From assembly GCA_009746045.1 (NCBI GenBank), contig RPFO01000076.1, positions 542,614 through 606,613 on the forward strand: a stretch of DNA of 64,000 nt, written 5' to 3'. Below, in pieces: positions 20,283-30,642 of this stretch. The DNA comes from Mesostigma viride (taxonomy: Eukaryota > Streptophyta > Mesostigmatophyceae > Mesostigmatales > Mesostigmataceae). The translations under genes and the position numbers were made by a program. The first letter of the stretch is position 1. Every line of letters starts with the position of its first letter. The notes beneath the pieces were generated by a model, which saw only the letters and a program-made list of their open reading frames with translations, was not told the DNA's origin and ran no database searches.

Positions 20283-21295
20283 TGTCTATGCCTGCCCCCC
20301 CCCACACCCACGCACGAATGGCAGCCCCCCCACACACCCACGCACGCATGGCAGCCCCCCCCCACACCCACTCACGCATGGCAGCCCCCCCACAAACCAA
20401 CGCACGCATGCAAGCCCCCCCCCACATGCATGCATGCATGCCAGCCACCCCCAAAAAACACGCACGCATGCCAGCCACCCCACACACTCACGCACGCATG
20501 CCAGCCCCCCCACACGCGCACGCATGCATGCCAGCCATTCCCCACATGCACGCATGCATGCCAGCCACCCCACGAACCCACGCACGCGCATGCCAGCCCA
20601 CCCTAAACGCACGCATGCATGGCAGCTCCCCCCCTCACCCCCGCATGCATGCCAGCCCCTCCACACACCCACACGGAGGCATGCCAGCCCCTCCACAAAC
20701 CCACGCACGCATGCCAGCCACCCCCACACCCACGCATGCATGCCAGCCCCCCACAAACCCACGCATGCATGCCAGCCACCCCCCACACCCACGCATGCAT
20801 GGCAGCCCGCCCCGCCCCACATGCATGCATGGCAGCTCCCCCCCACGGCCACGCACGCATGCCAGCCCCCCCCCACACACACGCATGCATGCCAGCCACC
20901 CCCTACACCCACGCATGCATGGCAGCCCGCCCCGCCCCACATGCATGCATGGCAGCTCCCCCCACGGCCATGCACGCATGCCAGCCCCCCCCACACACAC
21001 ACGCACGCATGCCAGCCCCTCCCACACCACGCACGGATGCCAGCCCCCCCCACACCCACGCACGCATGCCAGCCCCCCCCCACACCCACGCACGCATGGC
21101 AGCCCCCCCCACACCCACTCACGCATGGCAGCCCCCCCACAAACCAACGCATGCATGCAAGCCCCCCCCCACATGCATGCATGCATGCCAGCCACCCCAA
21201 AAAACCACGCACGCATGCCAGCCACCCCACACACTCACGCACGCATGCCAGCCACCCCACACACGCACGCATGCATGCCAGCCACCCCCCACATG
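20283..21295 (+). repeat. about 30-bp minisatellite, roughly 33 copies
   Basis: Units of the form CCCCCC-ACACCCACGCACGCATG-CAG with variants ACATGCATGCATGCATG. Since the period is a multiple of three, long spurious open frames appear on both strands; I reject these as genes. The array lies directly after the splice donor of the HTH exon. It shares CACGCATGCATGGC cores with the minisatellites at 44946-46165. Confidence 0.9.
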
Positions 21296-21712
21296 AGATC
21301 AAAGTGTAACATTCTTATCGATTGCCACACAAGGCGTCCCTGCCCCTTATTCTCTTTGTGCAACGGCGTAAGATAGGGATACAAACCACCATGCTTACTG
21401 TGCTCAATGTCTTCCCAACGGCAGCATATGCTTATACATTTATTAATTAATTTACCATTGCCACAGTGCCATTACCATGGCCACTATTTGTATCAAGGAG
21501 ACAACCAGCGCAGGCTATTTGTATATCAAAGAGAAAAACATATTACTTGTATTAATTAATTTGTCGAGGAGAAAACCATCTACCTACCTAGTTAATCAAT
21601 TAGTTAATGAAACGTAGCTATTTATCAACCGGCGGTAGTCATGCGTCCAACGGATTTCAGAATGGTGTTTGACATGAATCACGGCCCACGGGCTTGAAGG
21701 TGTCTTCAATAG

Positions 21713-21908
21713 TACCTTCAAAGAACAGCTAGTAGAGGACATGGGGGGCCTAGGCCTCTCCGTGATTTGGAACAAGATGATGGACAAGGCCAAGTGGGCC
21801 CAGGTCATAGAGGACAACGAACCCCCTCCCGTGGGGAAGCGCCCGCGTTTGCAAACATGCGGGAAGCGCGCTAGACAATTCGTCCATCCATCCATCCATC
21901 GGGGTTAA
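21713..21908 (+). CDS. possible terminal exon of the transposase gene
   Basis: Preceded by an acceptor-like TCTTCAATAG. The frame reads TFKEQLVEDMGGLGLSVIW and, shortly after, KWAQVIEDNEPPP, ending at TAA 21906-21908. Codon use looks coding, but no domain is recognised. If spliced to 20041 it would bypass the minisatellite. Weak call. Confidence 0.3.
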
Positions 21909-22078
21909 TGCTCCGTTACTCCCCAACGGGAGCACGAGTCTAATTAATTAATTGATTAATGGTACCAAAGTGGGGATCCATGCATAGGTCCTCAAAATTG
22001 ACTTAGTTTGGCATGGTGTTTGGCTAATGGTGTTTGGCAGGAATGGTGTTTGGCTAATGATAATAAATAGCACACCTT

Positions 22079-22283
22079 ATCCACCCACCCACCCACCCAC
22101 CCAGGCCACCCACCCACCCACCCACCCACCCACCCACCCACCCACCCACCCACCCACCCACCCACCCACCCACCCACCCACCCACCCACCCACCCACCCA
22201 CCCACCCACCCACCCACCCACCCACCCACCCACCCACCCACCCCCACCCACCCACCCACCCACCCACCCACCCACCCACCCAT
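22079..22283 (+). repeat. (ACCC)n microsatellite
   Basis: About 50 near-perfect ACCC units with one interruption each near 22103 and 22240. The complementary strand is (GGGT)n and can form G-quadruplexes. Confidence 0.95.
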
Positions 22284-22372
22284 ACAACCACACACAATGC
22301 ACCAATTTGGTGCATTAGGTATTAGGTATTATACCCACACCCACCCGAACACGTGCCCACCCACCCAGGCAA

Positions 22373-22785
<413 letters not shown>

Positions 22786-22788
22786 TGG

Positions 22789-23189
22789 TGAGCTTATGCT
22801 CGTATTATATTTGAACGACAAAGGGGCTCAAGGGGAAGGGCAGCCAGCCGGTTAGATAGTTTCCTATCTAATGTGGGGATTTTACCCCCCGACCTGAAAA
22901 ACGACCTAGTAAAAATGCCGGAATGGGAATAGGGAATAGGAGCTAGGGCCGGTGGTGCCTATCTAATGTTAGGTGTGCGGCACCTAATTAGGGGTACCGG
23001 CGGTGGCATATAGGAAAGGGCGGAAGGGGTGTATTGGTGCCAGAATAATTTTGTGGCATACACCCCTCTCCGTAGGCGACTTACCATATACTTACCGGCC
23101 TTAACTTTAAGGCCCTCATCCGTACTCCGGTTGTGGAGCTAGTGTTGTACTAAGGGCGGTGGAGGGGAGGGGAGGCGTCCTCCTTGCAG
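22789..23189. repeat. left 401-bp terminal direct repeat
   Basis: TGAGCTTATGCTCG...CTCCTTGCAG; matches 24152-24552. Confidence 0.8.
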
Positions 23190-24151
23190 CTTCGCATCCA
23201 CCGGTAATCACGGTGGCGGCTGGCCATGGCGGCTCAGCCGATAATTAGACGACAGCTACCAGCCCACCCCCGGCGGGTGGGCTTTGCATGAAATAAAATT
23301 CCTACCATGCCCCACTGTCTTCGAGGTGCAGATAACGACTTCCAACGCATTATTTGGGTCGATGCCACTAAGAACGAAAGGCATCCCCTGCCACGGGATG
23401 CATTTTCTGGCTCGGCCCCAGGGCTCGGATATGGGCAATGTTGCGTTAGGGTGGTAAAAGTCTTGAGACGGCGTAGGAAATTTCTGTAAGGCAGTGACTG
23501 CGTGGGCCAAGCTGCAGAGCCCGAAATTCGGGCTCACCTGGCTGTTTACCTCCGCCTGTAACCACAGCGGTGGACCAGATGGGGAGGTGCGGGGGATGGC
23601 GGTGCGCCGAGTTGTTGGGGGAAGTGCCCATGCACTCCATGGGGGGGTCACACATAGGACGCATGTACCCGACGCATGGAGGAGGAGGAGCCTCGTGCTG
23701 CAGACGAGAGGGCGGGAACTGGCGCCTCACCGGGCGCCAGAATTTTGCTAAGTTACATCGTCGGGCGAGTCATGTCACATTTACCAAACCAGATATCCTC
23801 GCGGGGCGTAAATCCAAAGTGTGGCACTGCGGGGACCGCCGCGTTTACGCGGGGGAACGAAAACTGGCCCCCTCTCGGCCGCCGATGGAGGGATCGTAGC
23901 GGCCATAGGTATCGACCTAAGGAGGGGGAATTACCGGACAGAGGCGAGCACATGGAGCGGCCGCGGGCCAGGGGGGGAAAGCGGGACTTTGCTGCCATGC
24001 CAGCGGGCTGGAGCTTGTGAACGAATTTCTCAGCTGAAAACTGTGTTTTATGAGCTTGCCGCCTTTTATGGGCAGGCACGTATTTGTAACAAACTAGTGT
24101 ATCTGGTTGGTTTCCTAACTCCATGGCCTCCAATGAGTAACTAGTATTTGG

Positions 24152-24552
24152 TGAGCTTATGCTCGTTTTATATTTGAACGACAAAGGGGCTCAAGGGGAA
24201 GGGCAGCCAGCCGGTTAGATAGTTTCCTATCTAATGTGGGGATTTTACCCCCCGACCTGAAAAACGACCTAGTAAAAATGCCGGAATGGGAATAGGGAAT
24301 AGGAGCTAGGGCCGGTGGTGCCTATCTAATGTTAGGTGTGCGGCACCTAATTAGGGGTACCGGCGGTGGCATATAGGAAAGGGCGGAAGGGGTGTATTGG
24401 TGCCAGAATAATTTTGTGGCATACACCCCTCTCCGTAGGCGACTTACCATATACTTACCGGCCTTAACTTTAAGGCCCTCATCCGTACTCCGGTTGTGGA
24501 GCTAGTGTTGTACTAAGGGCGGTGGAGGGGAGGGGAGGCGTCCTCCTTGCAG
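24152..24552. repeat. right 401-bp terminal direct repeat
   Basis: One A/T difference from the left copy. Confidence 0.8.
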
Positions 24553-24603
24553 CTTGGTTTCCTAACTCCATGGCCTCCAATGAGTAACTACACTAGGAAC
24601 TCA

Positions 24604-24935
24604 ATTTCTGAGAAAATTCTCAAAAACCCTCAATTTTCTCACCCCTTTGAGAAAAAAGGTGAGAAAAGTGAGAAAAATCTCAATTTTTTTTCCGCAAACG
24701 CTAGGCAACAAAATCTCACCAGGGTGAGATTTTGGTGAGAAAAAGGGGGTTTGGGTGAGATTTGGGTGAGAAAAAACCCTAAAGTGAGAAAAAAGGTGAG
24801 AATGGGTGAGAAAAAGTGAGAAAAAGTGAAAAAATTGAGAAGTTTCTCACCAACACGAGAAAATCACTAACACGAGAAAAATCACAAGTCAACGTGGTGA
24901 GAAATTTCTCACCAAGAGTGTAACACGAAAAAAAT
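24604..24935. repeat. CACTA left subterminal repeats
   Basis: More than 20 copies of GTGAGAAAA/TGAGATTT-like units in both orientations, very AT-rich. Confidence 0.75.
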
Positions 24936-25083
24936 CATGAGCTTTATTTCATTAAGTCATTAATATGAAAATAAACTCAGCACCACTAATTAATTACATG
25001 ATTAATTGAACTCGTGCTCCCGTTGGATCACGGAGCACCGAAGTGCTTTTAATCCCTGTGTGTGCACAACAGGAAGGGCACAG

Positions 25084-25414
25084 TGTTACGTCGCGTAACA
25101 ATTCGTTGTAGTTACGGACGTAAATTAGGTCCTTTGCCTCGGTTGTCCCTAGGTTTACGTTTAGGCTCCTACCGGGACATTATTGTCCTCGTAACAGTAC
25201 TGTGGTACATTGGGTGCCGTTGGGCGCCGCGCCGCGTACTTTACTAGTGGTCCTGATCCTGTGGTAGAATGTAGTGGACCAGCGTGCATCAGTAGATTTA
25301 GTGGACCAGCGTGCACCTGTAGGCGAGGGCCATGTCGGCCCGAGCGTGTTGGACCGTTGGTGACCATTCATGCGCGTTCTACCCCTTGTGTGTGCACTCG
25401 GCGTGTGTTAAGTG
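25084..25414 (+). repeat. 5' LTR of gypsy B, truncated
   Basis: 331 bp, identical to the first 331 bp of 49254-49826 except one C/T. The remaining 242 bp of LTR, the primer-binding site and about 60 bp of leader are missing; the sequence jumps to the leader at a point equivalent to 35241 in gypsy A. Confidence 0.88.
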
Positions 25415-25877
25415 GTTTTCAAGACCCCTTCCGCGTCCAGGAACAAGAAGTCGACACTTCCTTGATAGGTAATGGGCGGGTCGCCTTCAAGCTAGGAGCG
25501 TCGTGCTGCCCGTTTCGGGACACGCTTTACCTAGAAGCTAGACCTGCTCACAGCGGATAAATCCTTTCGTAGTTAGCCTGTCCTTCGCCTTGTTTTCCTG
25601 CTTACGGTTGTTTCCTGCCTTAGATAGGGGAGTATTACTGTTCGGAGACGATTAGCGTCGCAGTACCTACACCTTTTTCCTTGTGCTGCTGCTTTATTAG
25701 ACGGCCGCACCCGCAGAGTTACGGGGCGCTGTGTTAGGACGAGCGCTGGGATATCCGGCCGCTGACTTAGGACGAGAGCTGGAAACTCCCGCCCTCCTTC
25801 TTCTTTCGGTGATCCAGATCGTCAAGCTAAGTCGCCTACCCCTACCTCGTCTAGCTTGACATCACAAGACACGCCAG

Positions 25878-26374
25878 GTGAGTTATCATGAGTCAACGTC
25901 GTGTTTTTACTGCGCCTTCCCATTCATCTAGTGATAATAGTTTAGCTAAGTATTACGTAGTTATTACCCCTCAATGGTCAGCCATTTTCCTCTCTTGGTC
26001 AGATGCTAGGAAGATAGTGCAAAACCGTACATATAATGTAATTAGGTATAAGAAATTTGTTACCTTCGAGGAAGCTCAACAATTCCTTATAGACCATAGC
26101 GTATCAGATCTAGGCCTACACGTACGTTCTACTCCTCATGGTCGCCCTCCTGTAGAAGCTCTAGATTTTGCTACCCCTCCTTCGTCTCCCCCTAAGAGGG
26201 CTGCATCCTCATCTAGCTTAGATACTCCTCTCACCTTGGAATTCGGTTCCCTATCCATTACTGTTGTTAAAAAGGACTGATTTAAATTGTTCCTTTCTTT
26301 TAAGCCATTAAAATCTTTTCCTTTTCTTTCCTTGCCTTATATTAGGCCTTGTCCTTTATCCTTGTTGCTTTCAG
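25878..26374 (+). other. predicted intron in gypsy B leader, contains ORF1
   Basis: 5' site GCCAG/GTGAGTTATC and 3' site after a pyrimidine tract, TTGTTGCTTTCAG. It encloses all of ORF1, and splicing would make gag the first ORF. Same structure at 35703-36199 in gypsy A. Predicted only. Confidence 0.5.
25888..26280 (+). CDS. gypsy ORF1, RNase H1 N-terminal-like hybrid-binding domain protein
   Basis: 130 residues. Residues about 20-70 (KYYVVITPQWSAIFLSW, then VIRYKKFVTFEEAQQFL) match the RNase H1 N-terminal/caulimovirus P6-type fold that binds RNA-DNA hybrids: YYVV-G/P-x-GIF-like strand, W, and Y-K-x-F-x-T-x-E-E-A. The C-terminal half is a serine/proline-rich tail. There is no catalytic RNase H here; that domain is in pol. 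The protein is identical in gypsy A (35713-36105), more conserved than the flanking leader requires. Its role is inferred: nucleic-acid chaperone or translational helper. The start ATG lies 10 nt after a splice-donor-like GTGAGT. Confidence 0.75.
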   Translation: MSQRRVFTAPSHSSSDNSLAKYYVVITPQWSAIFLSWSDARKIVQNRTYNVIRYKKFVTFEEAQQFLIDHSVSDLGLHVRSTPHGRPPVEALDFATPPSSPPKRAASSSSLDTPLTLEFGSLSITVVKKD

Positions 26375-26405
26375 TTAGATTTTTGATCATTTACTTAAAC
26401 AAAAA

Positions 26406-26455
26406 TGGATCCAGTGGGTGGTAACTGTCGCCTATACCTACCAATACTCCTACTA

Positions 26456-26489
<34 letters not shown>

Positions 26490-28148
26490 CCATAACAACA
26501 ATCGGGTAACCGACGGGACTCACTTGAAACGGTACACCATCTCACTCCTCAAGGTAATCTTCGTGCCTCACCTCCTTCTCCTCTTGCTGATGGTCGCCGT
26601 CGTCCCTCACTTACCCCTCCTACCTATGAACAACGTCAACGTATGCAAGTCAGATTTAGTGATGACCCTTCCCTTACCCTGAACCAGGCCCCTGCCCCTC
26701 CTGCAACCTTGGCTCAACCCTCCAGCAGGTCCTCACTAACTAACAATGTTTTTAGGCCTCCTTCCCACCCTGTTCCTTCCATGCCTGCTCTTAACACGGG
26801 TCGTGCCTCTGCCCCTGTCGGTCCTTCTGGGCGCCCTAGTGCAGTTCCCTTTTACCCACCTGCTTCCTGGTCCTACCCTGAGACGGCCTATGAGGCAGCC
26901 CAGGTCCCTACCCGTGTGGCTGATTTAGAAGTTAATAGTGATTTCAGTACCATGCCCTTAGATGACAGAAATTATGATCATTTTGCCTATTCCTCTCTTC
27001 GTGAGCAATATACTGTCCCCTTCTCTTATGGGCACCAGCCTGAAACGGTGGCCCCGTCTAGACCCCTACCCAAGACTTTTCCTCTTCCTTCCTTCTATCC
27101 CGCTTATGTAGCAGTGGAAGATAGTGGCCCTATGGGAAAAACTGACTCTTCTAATCCCCCTAAGCCCCCTGCTCTTCCCCTCTTTGCTAACCTTCCCAAG
27201 CTGGATGTCAAGTCTACCCCTCAACAGTTTTTCACCTTTATTATGTTGCTTACACAGAACACGGAGTCGTGGCAGAATCATAATAGATGGCGTCTTTCTG
27301 ATGCTGTATTAGTTCCTCACTATCTCACAACCTGTATTACTCCTGAGCTTGCTAACCTCATTCAGTGTGAGTCTTTGGCCTCTCATGCCTACCCTAACTC
27401 TGTAGCAGAATTGTTTAAGCGTTTAGAGAACCATTTAGTCCCTCCTGATTCAGATTGGCAGGATAGATTAGCCTTTGGTACCTTGCAGCAGGGTACTAAA
27501 TCATTTAAGGAGTATATGAAAGAGTTTGATGCTCAGATGGTACGAATTAGGGATTTGTCGGGTGCAGAAGTACGTGCTCGCTTCCTCCAAGGCCTCAGTA
27601 GACCCTTATTACGTGAAGTCAAGCGCCAGTTCTCTGCCTACCGTTTTACTGATCTGCCCCTCAAGCATGTGCGCCAGCATCTCTTGCGTGTAGCAGATTT
27701 CTTCACCACCCCTTCTCTTCCTACCCGTTCCCGTATTAATAATATTATCCTTACCCCTGAGGAGGAGAACTCCTATGTAGAAGAATTAGATATCTGTGTT
27801 ACTGACCTTTCAGCCCTTGATGTCTCTCATATCACATGCTATCATTGTAAGGAAGTAGGTCATCTTAAACGTGAGTGCCCCAAGTTCCTTTCGGGTGCTC
27901 CCCCTCATCCCGACGCTCGCCCTCCTCGTACCCCTCAGCGTGCTCCTATTCGTCCTACTTCAGGACGCATCCCTTCAGCTACCCCTAGTAGGCTGAATGC
28001 TGTGCAGACAGGATCCCCAGGGTTCCCCTATGATAATCAGGCTCCCGCACCCTCTTCGCTCCCTCGTGACCCTCCAGCAGTGGCTTTTTCGCCAGGGTCT
28101 TCTTCGGGGTTAGTTCCTATGGATTTGGGGGGGGAGGGGGAACAGTAG
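26406..28148 (+). pseudogene. gag: gypsy B Gag, frameshifted near the N-terminus
   Basis: Homologous to the intact Gag at 36230-37996. Two single-base deletions relative to that copy (about 26427 and 26504) break the N-terminal 80 codons; the frame is open from 26643. The rest contains the capsid-like region (PQQFFTFIMLLTQNTESW; FKEYMKEFDAQMVRIRDL) and one zinc knuckle CYHCKEVGHLKREC. The C-terminal G run has eight G (seven in A), changing the last residues. Confidence 0.85.
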
Positions 28149-28242
28149 GCCTGTCAGCCGGGGGTAACCTGGACAGGTCCTTAGATAGTACCCCAGATAA
28201 AATTTTTGCCTGCCTGTTTTTATAACCTCTGTAGGAGCTGAA

Positions 28243-30642
28243 TCTTCCCTACCACTACGTGTGCGTCCTCTTATGTTCTTGAATGGTGGTTTAACCGTCC
28301 CTCACACTGTTGTAGACCCCTTCTTGCATGCTGATGAACTCTTGAATGTCTCTGTGTTGGTAGATAGCGGTGCGGCTAGCTCCTTTGTGAGCGAGGCCCT
28401 AGTTAGACGTTTAGGACTAGTCCCTACCCCTCACACCAAACCCGTTACTGTTCATTATGCTGATGGTCGCACCAGTCATTCCCCGGGTACGGTGTCCCTT
28501 CCCATGGTTATACAAGGACGTACTGTCAACCTGACGGCCACTATAGGCCCTATCACTACCGCTGATGTATTACTAGGATTAGATTGGCACCAGGATAATA
28601 AGATTACTATTAATTATGATACCATGGTCATTTGGTTTCCAGATAGCTCTTACTGGGTACCTGAACGTCATTATAGATTGGAAAATTTATCCTTGGTAGA
28701 TATTACTCCTCCTACACCTGTTGATCCTCCTGTAAGACCTATACCTGAAGTATTAATGTCAAATGACGAATTACGTTCTGAATTAAAGCAAAATGGATAC
28801 CTATTATGTATGTTCCTTCAGTTAGAAGTACAACAGATACCTATCACTAACAATAGTGTGGATATAGATGTAAATACAGTGGATACAATAGGAGTAGGAT
28901 TTACTGAAAATGAAATAGTAAGATACATGGCTGTGATAGATTCCTCAAAAGTATTTGAAGAAAAGACTCCTTCTTATCCTCCTCCTCGTTCTGTTTTACA
29001 CCGTGTAGTTATCAAGGACGGTGCAGTTCCTACGCACTCTCCGATGTATAGAATGGGCCCTACCGAGTTAAAGGAACTAAAACAGATTTTAGTGTCATTA
29101 TTAGAAGCAGGATTGATAGAGCCTAGTAACTCCCCCTACTCAGCTGGTGTCCTGTTAGTTCCTAAGCCAAATGGCAAGTTTCGCCTAGTTACTGATTATA
29201 GGAAGTTGAATGATATTACTGTGAAATCTAAATACCCTCTACCTCGTATTGATGATATATTTAATAAGGTTAAAGGTTCCACTTGTTTCACAGTACTGGA
29301 TTGTGCGGATGGTTTTTGGCAGTTGCGGATAGCTCCTGAGGATTGCCATAAAACCGCCTTTGCTACCCCTTTTGGTCATTACCAGTTTAGAGTAGCGGCT
29401 ATGGGACTCTGTAACTCGCCTGCCTCTTTTCAAATGTTAATGAATGAAGTGCTTAGACCTGTTATGGGAAATTCTCATCTTCCTCAGGTGTCCTCTGATC
29501 TAAAGGATCCCTCCTTCTCCTCTGTTTCTTTATCTGAGCATGACCGTTCTTGTGCTCAAGCTTACTTAGATGATATTCTTATTTACTCTCCTGATTTTGA
29601 AACGCACCTACGTGATTTAAAGAAAGTATTAGAAATAATGGCTGAAAATTCTTTGTGGGCGCGCCGTGCTAAAGTGCGTTCGGGTAGGAGTGTCCCATTT
29701 TTAGGGCACGTTCTGTCAGATGCCGGGGTCGCTACCGACCCGGATAAAACTAAGTCAATTCAGGAATGGCCTACTCCTACCGACGTTAAAGGTGTACGTA
29801 GTTTCCTAGGAATTGCTTCTTACTATAGGCGTTTTATCCCGCGTTTCGCCACTATAGCAGCCCCTATTAATCATTTATTAAAGAAGGATATCCCCTTTGT
29901 TTGGAGTAGTGAGTGTCAGTCTGCTTTTCAGTGCCTAAAATCCCTACTCCTTTCCCCTCCTGTACTCATCCTACCGGATACTACTAAACCCTTTGTTGTG
30001 GCTACAGATGCTAGTAAAGTAGCTATAGGTGGTGTCCTTCTCCAGGATCAGGGTCAGGGCTTACAGCCAATTGAGTATATCTCTAGGACAATGCTCCCTG
30101 CGGAGCGTAACTATCCCGTCCACCAGCAGGAACTCTTAGCTGTGGTGTATTGTTGCCACGCGTGGCAGCACTTCCTTAAAGGTGCTCAATTTGATGTCTG
30201 CCTGAATGAACCCTGTGAGCTAGATCCTTATAGGTTAGTTATCCAAACGGATCATCGTCCCCTTACCCATCTTCTCTCCCAACCCAACCTTACCCCTCGG
30301 CAAGCGCGCTGGATGGAATTTTTAGCACAGTTTTCCCCTTTTAAACTTCAGTATGTCAAGGGTGTAGATAACATAGTACCAGATGCACTCTCTCGTCGTG
30401 CAGACTATTCCTTCTTCGAGGACCTTGATGTTCTCAATACTACTCTAGTTCCTACTACTATGGGTGTAACCCCTTATGGTGAACTACCTGATGATGATTC
30501 CTATGCCTACCTCTTTCATACAGCTGTTCGCATGCCTGATCTCCTTTCTCACGTAGGACTCTCTCTCCCGTGTGAGGCCCTTCCTGTGGCCTCGGTGGGG
30601 GGGAGGGGAAAAATAAAATTTCTATACCGCTTAGCCATATAG
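28243..30642 (+). CDS. pol: gypsy B protease, reverse transcriptase, RNase H
   Basis: Retropepsin with VDSGAASSFV (active Asp at 28363) and LLGLDW. RT has LIEPSNSPYSAGVLLVPK, FRLVTDYRKLN, the palm aspartate in FTVLDCADGFWQ, and YLDDILIYS near 29564. RNase H has VATDAS, the E in HQQELLAVVY, and IQTDHRPL. These make cDNA from element RNA inside particles. The frame opens after a TGA at 28240 and has no ATG until about 28273, so it needs linkage to gag; in B the link is broken by a missing A at 28195-28198. It ends at a stop caused by a seven-G run (30597-30603; eight in A), beyond which the same polyprotein continues as integrase. Confidence 0.9.
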   Translation, partial: SSLPLRVRPLMFLNGGLTVPHTVVDPFLHADELLNVSVLVDSGAASSFVSEALVRRLGLVPTPHTKPVTVHYADGRTSHSPGTVSLPMVIQGRTVNLTATIGPITTADVLLGLDWHQDNKITINYDTMVIWFPDSSYWVPERHYRLENLSLVDITPPTPVDPPVRPIPEVLMSNDELRSELKQNGYLLCMFLQLEVQQIPITNNSVDIDVNTVDTIGVGFTENEIVRYMAVIDSSKVFEEKTPSYPPPRSVLHRVVIKDGAVPTHSPMYRMGPTELKELKQILVSLLEAGLIEPSNSPYSAGVLLVPKPNGKFRLVTDYRKLNDITVKSKYPLPRIDDIFNKVKGSTCFTVLDCADGFWQLRIAPEDCHKTAFATPFGHYQFRVAAMGLCNSPASFQMLMNEVLRPVMGNSHLPQVSSDLKDPSFSSVSLSEHDRSCAQAYLDDILIYSPDFETHLRDLKKVLEIMAENSLWARRAKVRSGRSVPFLGHVLSDAGVATDPDKTKSIQEWPTPTDVKGVRSFLGIASYYRRFIPRFATIAAPINHLLKKDIPFVWSSECQSAFQCLKSLLLSPPVLILPDTTKPFVVATDASKVAIGGVLLQDQGQGLQPIEYISRTMLPAERNYPVHQQELLAVVYCCHAWQHFLKGAQFDVCLNEPCELDPYRLVIQTDHRPLTHLLSQPNLTPRQARWMEFLAQFSPFKLQYVKGVDNIVPDALSRRADYSFFEDLDVLNTTLVPTTMGVTPYGELPDDDSYAYLFHTAVRMPDLLSHVGLSLPCEALPVASVGGRGKIKFLYRLAI

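Larger units (their letters stand above)
22789..24552. mobile_element. small non-autonomous LTR-type unit, TSD CTTGG
   Basis: Direct repeats of 401 bp (22789-23189 and 24152-24552), one mismatch by eye, flank 962 bp. CTTGG is duplicated at 22784-22788 and 24553-24557. The internal region has no recognisable gag or pol; a minus-strand open frame (23651-23256) has no recognised domain. The last about 36 bp of the internal region recur immediately after the right repeat (see findings). Orientation unknown. Confidence 0.65.

Noticed and set aside
20283-21295. CRISPR array
   Set aside because: Repeat units are contiguous variants without unique spacers; the DNA is eukaryotic.
20202-21376. Long overlapping open frames on both strands rich in His, Pro, Cys, Ala
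   Set aside because: They are translations of a 30-bp minisatellite whose period is a multiple of three; all frames stay open without coding meaning.
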